DNA from: Phycisphaeraceae bacterium | GTDB taxonomy: Bacteria > Planctomycetota > Phycisphaerae > Phycisphaerales > UBA1924 | Length of the DNA stretch: 64,000 nt | Direction: 5' to 3' | Assembly (NCBI GenBank): GCA_019454185.1 | Contig: CP075368.1 | Span: 2,955,649 to 3,019,648 of the forward strand | Part shown: piece by piece, positions 26,232 through 33,925 of the stretch | Layout: each line of letters starts with the position of its first letter | Numbering within the stretch: position 1 is the stretch's first letter | Notes under the pieces: model-generated | The model's database searches: none | Told to the model about the DNA's origin: nothing | The model's input: only the letters and a program-made list of their open reading frames with translations | Translations under genes and position numbers: made by a program

Positions 26232-28658
26232 TCAACCGCATCCGAGTCCATACTCGTTCATAAAGTCCAGCAGATCCAGTATGTCGATGATGCCATCACC
26301 ATTGAGATCCATCTCGATACCGTACGGCGCACACGGCGAATCCCGCCCCACGCACTCTCCGAACGACTCGATAAACTCCAGAACATCGAGAATGTCGATT
26401 GTGCCATCGCAGTTGTGATCCGAGGCGCACACCGCGAGCAACACTCGATCTGACCACACAACCCCGCACTCGTTCGCAACCCTGCACTCGTACTCGCCGG
26501 CCATCGCAAACCCAGCGTTCGCGATCGTCAGCGTCGGCGTGCGAGAGCCGGTCACAACCGAGCCACCCGGACCCGCGCCGTCTTCGAGCGGCTCTCCGTC
26601 CTTATGCCACACAAGCTCGATACTTCCGTATCCGGAAGACGGAAGGGCCGTGAAGGTCGCATCAACTCGTGCGCAGTACCCCGCGACATCCTCGGGCTGA
26701 ACCACGAACCCCGCCACACCGCTGGGCGACCACCGCGCGAGATGACGGCTGCCCGTCGGACCAAAGCTCTGGAAACCGCCCACAATCACGGTCTCATCTC
26801 TGTACGGAAAGGCACCCCGCACGTCCGTACGTGTGCCGATGCCGGGCGCGACCTCACGCCAACCATCCGCGAACCGCTCGAGAAGTGATGTGAACACCGT
26901 CGGCCCGCTCCGAATCGAACTCATCGCAATGAGGCGTCCGCCGCTCTCTGTCAACCACCCGAAACTGCTGTAGTCTTGCCGCCACTGGTCACCGTCCCAA
27001 CGCATGATCACGCCGACAGGTATACCGAGATACGCCGTTTGCACCGCTGCATACAGCTCCCCGTTGTGCGTTGCCACATCAAGCACCTTTCCGACAAGTC
27101 CCTCTTCAAGAGTCAGCCACCCATCCCCGTCCCAAGCCGCGACACCGCGCACGGTCTGCCCTCCGGCCTGAACGAAACTGCCCGAAACCACCAGCAAACC
27201 GTTCCACTCGGTGACAGCCGTTCCCGACGTAACCGAACCAAGCCCGGGAATCACAGCCCAGCCCGTCGGTGTCCGCTTCGCGGCCGCGGAGAATCCGCTC
27301 CCTGACGAGAAGCTCCCCGCACCGTACACCTCGCCGCGGAACTCCGTCATCCCGGCAAGCGAAGAGTCCGCGGACGATACAGTCGTCCATCGCTCCCCAT
27401 CCCACGACACGATGTTGGAAGCAAACACAGCCCCGGTCTCATGCCGCACGCTGCCACCAACGTACAAGACCCCGCCGCCCTCTGTGATCGTCGCGATCGT
27501 GCCCAGCAGTCCGTTCCCCAAGGGCTCGAAGCGGTGCCCATCGAATCTCGCGATACCAACCGTCGGCCCATCCGGAGTCAGGCGGAAACTCCCTCCCACG
27601 ATCAGGTCGCCGCGATACACGCCGACCGCAGTGATCTCACCATCGAACGCACGCCGCTCATGCAACCACGACCCATCCCGCAGCGTCGCGACACCTCCGG
27701 CAAAACTCCCACCGATCCACAGACCCTCCTCGGTCACGAGCGCGGCCGCAATCGAGATGGGTTCGCCGATCGCGCCATCCTCCCAAGAATCTCCGTTCCA
27801 GATCTGGATCGATCGAGACTCAAGCCCCGAGGAACTGCCGGCGATCGCGACTCTCTCGTTCCAGCCGAAGATCGCCCGCGGGATCATCTCCAGACCCGCC
27901 ACCATCGGCACCCACGAGGATCCCTCAAGACGCATCACATAACGCCCGACCGCCGAGTTCACGCCGCACGCGTACAGACTCCCCCCGATCGATTCCAACG
28001 CAGTGACGCCAAGCGGAAGCCCGTTGCCGACAGCAGACCACACGCTGCCGTCCCACGAGGCAGCGCCAAGCGCGGGAACCGATCCGACCAGCGAGAAATC
28101 ACCCGCAACAACAAGCTGCCCATCGTGAATCGTCGCGACTCGAGGCACATTGTTCAGCCCGCCGCCGATCGCGACCCACCCCGAACCGCTCCAACGCGAC
28201 ACAAAGCCGCCAATCACTCCGATCGCATGCAGTTGGTCATTGAATACGACCAATCTCAGCACTTCGCCGCTGAAGCCCGAGCCGAGCGGCTGCCAAGACG
28301 ATCCGTTCCAACGCGCAATACGCGCAAGCGGCGTCGCGCCCGACGCCGTGAAGCTCCCGCCCACCACTATCTCCCCGTTGAACACCGCCGCCGTGCTCAC
28401 GGTCCCGTTCAGACCCTGCCCCAGCGAGTGCCAAGTCCCGTCACGTCGCACCCCAACCCCGTTGAACACCTGACCGTTGTACTCGCGAAACTCACCGACC
28501 ACGACGATCGACTCGCCGAGGGCAGTTTGCCACGTCGTCAACGCCCTCACGGAGCCAAACCCCGCACGCTCACCAAGATCGAGCCAGCCCGGACACTGTG
28601 AGAACACTGACCAGGCCAGCGCAACACACACACCAAATGCGGCAGAAACGCGTCGCAT
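26232..28658 (-). CDS. Secreted propeller-like protein with Ig and dockerin-like C-terminus
   Basis: An 808-residue exported protein. The signal peptide (AAFGVCVALAWSVFS) is followed by about twelve repeats of roughly 45 residues of the form 'DGxxW..LG.GL.G.V.....NGELVVGGSF', probably a beta-propeller. An Ig-like segment follows (ELVWHKDGEPLEDG...GEYECRVANECG). The protein ends with two dockerin-like calcium loops (DHNCDGTIDILDVLEF and DLNGDGIIDILDLLDF) and a terminal GLGCG. Such tails are typical for planctomycete secreted proteins and may mediate attachment or sorting. The start at 28658 has AGGGAG upstream. A paralogue is at 40459. Confidence 0.78.
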   Translation of the reverse strand: MRRVSAAFGVCVALAWSVFSQCPGWLDLGERAGFGSVRALTTWQTALGESIVVVGEFREYNGQVFNGVGVRRDGTWHSLGQGLNGTVSTAAVFNGEIVVGGSFTASGATPLARIARWNGSSWQPLGSGFSGEVLRLVVFNDQLHAIGVIGGFVSRWSGSGWVAIGGGLNNVPRVATIHDGQLVVAGDFSLVGSVPALGAASWDGSVWSAVGNGLPLGVTALESIGGSLYACGVNSAVGRYVMRLEGSSWVPMVAGLEMIPRAIFGWNERVAIAGSSSGLESRSIQIWNGDSWEDGAIGEPISIAAALVTEEGLWIGGSFAGGVATLRDGSWLHERRAFDGEITAVGVYRGDLIVGGSFRLTPDGPTVGIARFDGHRFEPLGNGLLGTIATITEGGGVLYVGGSVRHETGAVFASNIVSWDGERWTTVSSADSSLAGMTEFRGEVYGAGSFSSGSGFSAAAKRTPTGWAVIPGLGSVTSGTAVTEWNGLLVVSGSFVQAGGQTVRGVAAWDGDGWLTLEEGLVGKVLDVATHNGELYAAVQTAYLGIPVGVIMRWDGDQWRQDYSSFGWLTESGGRLIAMSSIRSGPTVFTSLLERFADGWREVAPGIGTRTDVRGAFPYRDETVIVGGFQSFGPTGSRHLARWSPSGVAGFVVQPEDVAGYCARVDATFTALPSSGYGSIELVWHKDGEPLEDGAGPGGSVVTGSRTPTLTIANAGFAMAGEYECRVANECGVVWSDRVLLAVCASDHNCDGTIDILDVLEFIESFGECVGRDSPCAPYGIEMDLNGDGIIDILDLLDFMNEYGLGCG

Positions 28659-28904
28659 CAAACACACTCCCTCGTCATCAGAGCCCTTTCACACCACAAC
28701 CCGCGACAACACCCCCATCTCCTCGCTCCTCATCCCATATACGACAGACACACTCGTATTCAGCACACGAGTCGCCCTGCTGTAACCCCGGAATCAAAAA
28801 AAGATAACTGCGGTTAGCACTCTGGCCGGGAGCCATTGCCCCGGGCTCGTCGCCGACCTCATGCCTCCGCCCTGCCGCCAAACGCGGCACGCCCCGTGCC
28901 ACCA

Positions 28905-29386
28905 AAGTCGCCACTCGTCGCGGCTCGCTGCCGACATCTCTGCCTCACCAAACAACTTCTCCGCCCGAACGACACATCCTTCGAACCACGTGTCACTCAC
29001 CGAACGCGACGCCCCAAAGGCACGCAGTGCCGACAGAGTCCAGCCCAGCCCGTGAGGGCTGGGTTCAAGATCCCCCGCGCAGCGCATCCTCAGTGGAGCG
29101 GGAAGGAGGCCCCCGACTCTCATCTACATCCATACTCCTACCCCCTCTTCTCCGAACACTCTCTTCTCCAGGCACTCTCTTCTCTAGGCACTCCCTTCTC
29201 AGGACACTCTCTTCTCCAGGCACTCCCTTCTCAGGACGCTCTCTTCTCCAGGCACTCACTCCTCCGGGCGGCCCGGAGGGCCGCGGGTGTGTAGCCGCGG
29301 GTGAAGGTCGCGCTTCGCGACCGGAACCCGTGGAAAGCAACACCCAAGCGAACCCGCCCCGGAGGGGCGGAGGTCGATACATGCGC
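28905..29386. repeat. Long dispersed repeat, copy 2, with shorter minisatellite
   Basis: Second copy of the repeat at 6240-6797, with the same order of units and nearly the same sequence. The minisatellite (about 29140-29262) has fewer units. It is part of a 1.47-kb gene-free stretch (28659-30133). Confidence 0.8.
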
Positions 29387-30133
29387 CTCCGCATCACCGC
29401 GGCCTCACCCACTCTCACTCACATTCGATCAAGCGCTGAAGCGCTCTTCATCACATAGTCCCGCACCAACACCCTCACCTCCGACGCTGCGGAGCAGCGA
29501 GCGACGGTTGCCACACCCAAGGCGCACGCCGCCCCCCACGCGGCGGTCGCCGCAGGGTCTGGTACAAACCCCCGCGCAGCGCATCCTTTGAACGCCTCTG
29601 AGTCGCGCACGAGCCCGCAGGGCGAGGAGCGACTGAACTCTCTTCCGCCCTCCCGATCCGCGGCAGCCCCACTCTTCATCCACCCCCGCGCCTTCTACCC
29701 CCTCCGCCCCTCTGCCCCTCTCCCCACTTCATCTGCCATCTGGCCATTTGCTATCTGGCCATCTGCCTCCACGCCTTCCCCCTTCGCCCCCACTCTTCAA
29801 CACGATGCTCAACAGGCCACCGACACGCTCACTTCCGACGCTGCGAAGCAGCTACGACCGTTGCCGGTGGCGCAGCGAGGTCGCCCCTGCGACCGAGCCA
29901 GCCACCGGTAAAGCCATCCGCGCAGCGCATCCTTGGTGGAGCGGGGCGGAGGCCCCCGACTCAAAATCCTCCCTCTGCCCCTCTGCCCCTCTGCCCCTCT
30001 GTCCCTCTGTCCCCCTGCCCCTCTCCCCACTTCATCTGCCATCTGGCCATTTGCCATTTGCTATCTGGCCATCCCCCTCCGCCCCTATGCCGCCCTCCCC
30101 CACTTCATCTGCCATGTCGCTATTTGCTATGTG
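29387..30133. repeat. Mosaic interspersed repeats, gene-free
   Basis: Contains two TCCGACGCTGCGNAGCAGC units (about 29475 and 29830), two CGCGCAGCGCATCC units (about 29570 and 29915), CCTCTGCCCCTCTG tandem units, and three clusters of CTTCATCTGCCATCTGG (29725-29770, 30030-30080, 30100-30140). No coding signature was found in either strand; long open frames here are repeat read-through. Confidence 0.75.
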
Positions 30134-31339
30134 CTATTTGCTCTCCCCCAGCCGCAACCACACCCTCACCGCCGTTCCCACACCCGCCCGCGACTCGATC
30201 TCCATCCAACCCCCCGCCCGCTCCACCAGCCGGCGGCTCACTTCCAGCCCCAATCCCACACCCCCCACTCCCCCACACACACCTCGCGCGCCACCACCCA
30301 CCACGCGATACCCGCGCCGACGCAACCCACCCAACACACCCTCCTCAACCCCCCCACCACGATCCATGACCTCAACCACACACCACTGATTATCGGACTT
30401 ACAATCGCCCCCGCGCCCTCCGTCAAAGCCACCCGAACACGCCGACCGATCCGTAACATCCTGCCAACGCAAGAGTTCCGGCATCGACCTATCAATATCC
30501 GAATCTTGCGACATCTCCACTGGAACCCGCCGGGCCCCGCCGCGTATACATATACTATCATAAGCCGTACTAGAGCCATTCCCCGCCGCCGCGGCGTTCG
30601 CCCGCCTCGCATTCAACAACAGGTTCAACAACACCTGAAGCAACTCACTCTCATCCATCGCCCCCTTCAGCCCCGGCTCGATCTCCAGCCGCACGCGCCC
30701 TTCCCACCCACCCGCACCCTCCCCACTCTCACATCCGAAGGCATCATCCGCGGCTCGTCTCGCACACTTAGCGATGTCCGCCAACGGCGTACGCACCACT
30801 GACCCTGTTTCACGTGAAACACCCCCCCGCTCCGCAGAGACCCGCTCACTCGCCGCGGCGTCCGATCCGTCCTGCTTCGCAAGTTCCATGATCGAACCGG
30901 CGATCCCCGTCGCTCGCTTCACGCCCGCCACGACCCGCTCCAGAGCAATCGCCATCCGCTCCGCATCACGCGGCTGCCGCAGCGCGACCTGAGCATGGGC
31001 CAGCAGGGGGGTCAGGATGTTGTTGAACTCGTGGGCCACGAACCCGGAGATCTCCCCGAGCATCGCCAGCCGCTCCACCCGAGGCACCGCACCCCCATTC
31101 CCCCCACCCCCCCCAACACTCCCACCCTCACCACCAACACCCGACTCCCTGGCCAGCTCGCCGAGCCGGGCCTGAATCAGGTCAATCTCACCGATCAGCC
31201 GCTCCCCGGCCCGTTCCGCAGGCCGCTCCCCCTCGCGGCTGTTCCACGTGGAACGCCCCGCAGGCCCGCGCGACGGCGCGGGGCCATCACCCCGCGAATG
31301 CGGGCCGGTGGGCTCGGAGTGGCGGCCATGCGATGCCAT
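30134..31339 (-). CDS. Soluble histidine kinase with AT-rich insert, next to parB
   Basis: A 401-residue protein without transmembrane segments or a recognisable sensor domain. A disordered, Gly/Arg-rich head (1-85) is followed by the phospho-acceptor helix FVAHEFNNILTPLL (His103). The ATPase domain has the N-box LLQVLLNLLLNARRAN (near 240), G1 EVMDRGGGV (near 325) and G2 GVGLGLEVSRRL (near 362). Between N-box and G1, residues about 252-317 are an unusual insert encoded in part by AT-rich DNA. The start at 31339 has AGGAG. No response regulator is adjacent. Two parS sites lie inside the gene. Confidence 0.82.
   Translation of the reverse strand: MASHGRHSEPTGPHSRGDGPAPSRGPAGRSTWNSREGERPAERAGERLIGEIDLIQARLGELARESGVGGEGGSVGGGGGNGGAVPRVERLAMLGEISGFVAHEFNNILTPLLAHAQVALRQPRDAERMAIALERVVAGVKRATGIAGSIMELAKQDGSDAAASERVSAERGGVSRETGSVVRTPLADIAKCARRAADDAFGCESGEGAGGWEGRVRLEIEPGLKGAMDESELLQVLLNLLLNARRANAAAAGNGSSTAYDSICIRGGARRVPVEMSQDSDIDRSMPELLRWQDVTDRSACSGGFDGGRGGDCKSDNQWCVVEVMDRGGGVEEGVLGGLRRRGYRVVGGGARGVCGGVGGVGLGLEVSRRLVERAGGWMEIESRAGVGTAVRVWLRLGESK
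30806..30821. promoter_or_regulatory. parS: parS site 1 (inside the kinase gene)
   Basis: TGTTTCACGTGAAACA, a perfect 16-bp palindrome identical to the bacterial ParB-binding consensus. Confidence 0.93.
31240..31255. promoter_or_regulatory. parS: parS site 2, variant
   Basis: TGTTCCACGTGGAACG, a known type of parS variant (TTCCACGTGGAA core), 100 bp inside the kinase start and at the GC-skew switch. Confidence 0.8.
31260..31320. other. GC-skew switch, probable origin-proximal point
   Basis: To the left, + strand text is C-rich (for example 31081-31260); from about 31320 it becomes G-rich and stays so to the end of the window. The polarity (C-rich to G-rich) is that of a replication origin. 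I could see no perfect DnaA box (TTATCCACA) within 2 kb, so the exact origin is not located. Confidence 0.7.
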
Positions 31340-31510
31340 GTCGCTCCTGGAAAGGGGCGGGAAGGGGGTGCAGGCGATCCGGCGATGGGATCGGCACGAT
31401 CCAGAGGCGACTTTGGCAGAGTCCGGGAACACGCGGCAAGCGGCCCGATCAGGGCGGCTGGGGGCGTGGGGCGGGCAGGGGCGCGTGGGCGTGTGCGGGT
31501 GGGTGGGGGG

Positions 31511-32017
31511 CTACTGGTCGATGTCGGCGACCGACTCGAAGGGGGGGAGCAGGCCCGCCGCGAGAGCCGCGGCGTGGGCGGTCAGCCAGGCGCCGGCACG
31601 GGCGGGCCGGAGGTCGATGGAGCCGACGCGGTCGAGCGGGATCCAATCGAAGGCGATGTGTGGCTCAGCGGATGGGACTGGATCGGGGAACGGGGCAGCG
31701 CCGGGGCCGAGGTGTTTCACGTGAAACAGGAGGTTGACCTCGTGGCGCTGGACCTTGCCATCGTGGAAGGCGCACTCGTGGACCTGGAGCAGGGGGCCGA
31801 CCTGGCAGGAGAGCCCGGTCTCTTCGAGGATCTCGCGGGCGAGGGCCTGTGCGGCGGTCTCGCCGAACTCGACATGGCCGCCCGGGAGGTAGGAGTAGCC
31901 GCGTTTGCGGCTGCGGCAGAGGAGGACGCGGGGGGAGCCGGTGCGGTGGTCGATGGCGACGCCGCGGGCGATGAACTCGATGTGGCCGGGCTCGTCCTCG
32001 GGGTAGGTCTTGGGCAT
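31511..32017 (-). CDS. Nudix hydrolase
   Basis: A 168-residue enzyme of the Nudix superfamily, which hydrolyses nucleoside diphosphates linked to another group. The complete Nudix box is visible as GHVEFGETAAQALAREILEE followed by TGL, preceded by the expected strand RVLLCRSRKRGYSYLPG. The start at 32017 is the only methionine before the domain. Codons for 'LFHVKHL' are part of parS site 3. It lies between the kinase and parB genes, divergent from parB. The substrate is unknown. Confidence 0.9.
   Translation of the reverse strand: MPKTYPEDEPGHIEFIARGVAIDHRTGSPRVLLCRSRKRGYSYLPGGHVEFGETAAQALAREILEETGLSCQVGPLLQVHECAFHDGKVQRHEVNLLFHVKHLGPGAAPFPDPVPSAEPHIAFDWIPLDRVGSIDLRPARAGAWLTAHAAALAAGLLPPFESVADIDQ
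31713..31728. promoter_or_regulatory. parS: parS site 3 (inside the Nudix gene)
   Basis: Perfect TGTTTCACGTGAAACA palindrome. Confidence 0.93.
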
Positions 32018-32062
32018 GGGCGCAGGATAGCAGAGGGAGGTGGGGGGTGGGGAGTGGGGGGG

Positions 32063-32078
32063 TGTTTCACGTGAAACA
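32063..32078. promoter_or_regulatory. parS: parS site 4 (Nudix-parB intergenic region)
   Basis: Perfect TGTTTCACGTGAAACA palindrome, 139 bp upstream of the parB start; it may also allow ParB to repress both divergent genes. Confidence 0.93.
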
Positions 32079-32216
32079 GGGGTCGGGGGTGGTGGGGCGG
32101 CAGGGGTGTGACAGTGGCGAAAGGGGTTGGATGTGGTCACAATGGGGGAGCACAGTTGGAAGTGGCAGGATGGTGAAGATCGTCGAAGGGCGCAAAGCCA
32201 GGAAAGGCGGCCAGGG

Positions 32217-33548
32217 ATGAGCCAGAAGGGATCGGATGCGGGCAAGCAGGGTGGTGCGCGGCGGCTGGGTCGGGGGCTGTCGAGCTTGATCGGGCCTGCG
32301 CCGGTGCGGGTCGATGTGCCGCCCGGGACGCCGATATTAGATTCTGAACGTCAGTATGGCGATATTACATATTCTCATATAGATATCAGTGACGGGAGCA
32401 AGAGGGGCGATGCGCGGGAGGGCGAAGGGGGCCATGGGCAACCCTCGACGGCGATGGGCGATGGGGGGGCGGAGGGCAATAGGCAATGGGCATCGGGCAA
32501 TGGCGGGGAGGGTGTGGGGGGTGTGGTGGGGGGTGTGGATTCGGAGCGGGTGTTGATGGTGTCGGTGGGTGAGATTGTGCCGAGCCGGTTCCAGCCGCGG
32601 CAGGTGTTTGATGAGGTGAAGCTGCGCGAGCTGGCGGAGTCGATCCGTTCGATCGGGTTGATGCAGCCGGTGATCGTGAGAAGAACGGAAGGGGCAGAGG
32701 GGCAAAGGGGCAAAGGGACAGAGGGAGAGGACACGAAGAGTGAGAACACCAAGAGCGAGGACACCGCTCTGGAGAGCGGTGCCACCAGGAGCGAGGACAC
32801 GAAGAGCGAAGACACCGCTCTGGAGAGCGGTGCCACCAGGAGCGGTGCCACCAAGAGCGAGGACACCCGGAGCGGGTACGAGTTGGTGGCGGGTGAGCGT
32901 CGGTGGCGAGCGGCGGCGATGGCGGGTCTTGAGCGTGTGCCGGTGATTGTGCGTGAGTTGGATGACGAGGCGTGCGCGACGTGGGGTCTGGTTGAGAATC
33001 TTCAGCGTGAGGATCTGGATCCGATCGAGAAGGGTGAGGCGTGCCGCGTGATGATCGAGCGGTTCGGGATGTCGCCTCAGGGTTTGTCGGAGCGTCTTGG
33101 TGTTGATCGCTCGACGATCGTGAACATGGTGAGGTTGACGGAGTTGGAGCCGTCGATCCAGCGTCTGGTGCGTGCGGGTGATCTGACGATGGGGCACGCG
33201 CGTTCGCTGCTGTCGGTGCCGCGTGAGAGCGGGGCGCGGCTGGCGCTGGCGACGCTTGTGAGCGTCGAGGGGTGGAGCGTTCGCAAGTTGGAGCAGGAGG
33301 TGAAGAAGGTCGCGAAGGGGAAGCCGGTGGCGGCCGGGCGCGGCGCGGCGGGAGTGGGGGGGGGAGTGGTTGGGGCGGAGCGTTCGGCGTCGATCGCGGA
33401 TCTTGAGAAGCGATTGGGCGAGCACCTGGGCACGCGGGTGAAGATCAAGACGGATAAGTCGGGGAAGCGCGGGCGGATCGAGATGGCGTTCTTCGATCTC
33501 GATCACTTCGATGGGTTGATGCAGCGCGTGGGGTTTGGGGGGAAGTGA
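32217..33548 (+). CDS. parB: Chromosome-partitioning protein ParB with repeat-encoded insertion
   Basis: A 443-residue ParB/Spo0J homologue, a CTP-dependent DNA clamp that loads at parS. After RRLGRGLSSLIG comes a long spacer with an AT-rich patch (residues about 39-59), then the N-terminal domain (VGEIVPSRFQPRQVF). The CTP-binding core is interrupted after PVIVRR by ~65 residues (155-219) of repeat origin (two TALESGATR units), and resumes with YELVAGERRWRA. ENLQREDLDPIEKG, the helix-turn-helix LSERLGVDRSTIVNMVRL and the C-terminal dimer segment follow. The start at 32217 is the ATG before MSQKGS. No parA is in the window. Confidence 0.95.
   Translation: MSQKGSDAGKQGGARRLGRGLSSLIGPAPVRVDVPPGTPILDSERQYGDITYSHIDISDGSKRGDAREGEGGHGQPSTAMGDGGAEGNRQWASGNGGEGVGGVVGGVDSERVLMVSVGEIVPSRFQPRQVFDEVKLRELAESIRSIGLMQPVIVRRTEGAEGQRGKGTEGEDTKSENTKSEDTALESGATRSEDTKSEDTALESGATRSGATKSEDTRSGYELVAGERRWRAAAMAGLERVPVIVRELDDEACATWGLVENLQREDLDPIEKGEACRVMIERFGMSPQGLSERLGVDRSTIVNMVRLTELEPSIQRLVRAGDLTMGHARSLLSVPRESGARLALATLVSVEGWSVRKLEQEVKKVAKGKPVAAGRGAAGVGGGVVGAERSASIADLEKRLGEHLGTRVKIKTDKSGKRGRIEMAFFDLDHFDGLMQRVGFGGK
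32332..32392. other. AT-rich patch inside parB
   Basis: About 60 bp of strikingly AT-rich sequence in the spacer part of parB, using codons (ATA, TTA, TAT) that are rare in neighbouring genes. It holds two similar 14-16-bp units, CGATATTAGATTCT and CGATATTACATATTCT, 28 bp apart. It could be a protein-binding or unwinding element near the origin, or foreign sequence. Confidence 0.55.
32755..32850 (+). repeat. Two hairpin elements inside parB
   Basis: ACCGCTCTGGAGAGCGGT at 32763-32780 and 32814-32831, each followed by GCCACCAGGAGCG. This is the same element as at 9897, 10184, 47610 and 49034. Both keep the parB reading frame open and encode TALESGATR. Confidence 0.9.
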
Positions 33549-33554
33549 GGGAGG

Positions 33555-33840
33555 GGGCGGAGTGACGGAGTGACGAAGTGACGCAGTGACGGAGTGACGG
33601 AGTGACGAAGTGACGGAGAGAACGCGGAGGATGCGAGGGGCGGAGGGGGATGGCCAGATAGCACATGGCAAATGGCCAGATGGCAGATGAAGTGGGGAAA
33701 GGGGCAGAGGGGGATGGCCAGATGGCACATGGCAGATAGCCAGATGGCAGATGAAGTGGGGAGAGGGGCAGAGGGGGATGGCCAGATGGCACATGGCAGA
33801 TAGCCAGATGGCAGATGAAGTGGGGAGAGGGGCAGAGGGG
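33555..33840. repeat. Tandem repeats between parB and the Type III operon
   Basis: 33555-33615 holds about seven GTGACGRA octamers. 33649-33840 holds three 64-bp tandem copies of a unit containing GCCAGATGGCAGATGAAG and GGGGCAGAGGG. The unit is the reverse complement of the CTTCATCTGCCATCTGG clusters left of the skew switch. Units are contiguous without spacers, so this is not CRISPR. No gene lies in 33549-33925. Confidence 0.85.
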
Positions 33841-33925
33841 AAAGGGGCAGAGGGGTGCGGAGAGGGATATCGTGGAACGCGAAGGTCGCTCAGAAGGGCT
33901 TTGCCACGGAGGGTGCTGAGGACAC

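Noticed and set aside
32755-32850. Possible frameshift or disruption of parB by the hairpin elements
   Set aside because: The frame stays open through the insert and the conserved motifs resume in the same frame.
33649-33840. Possible CRISPR array
   Set aside because: The 64-bp units are contiguous, without unique spacers, and no cas genes are present.
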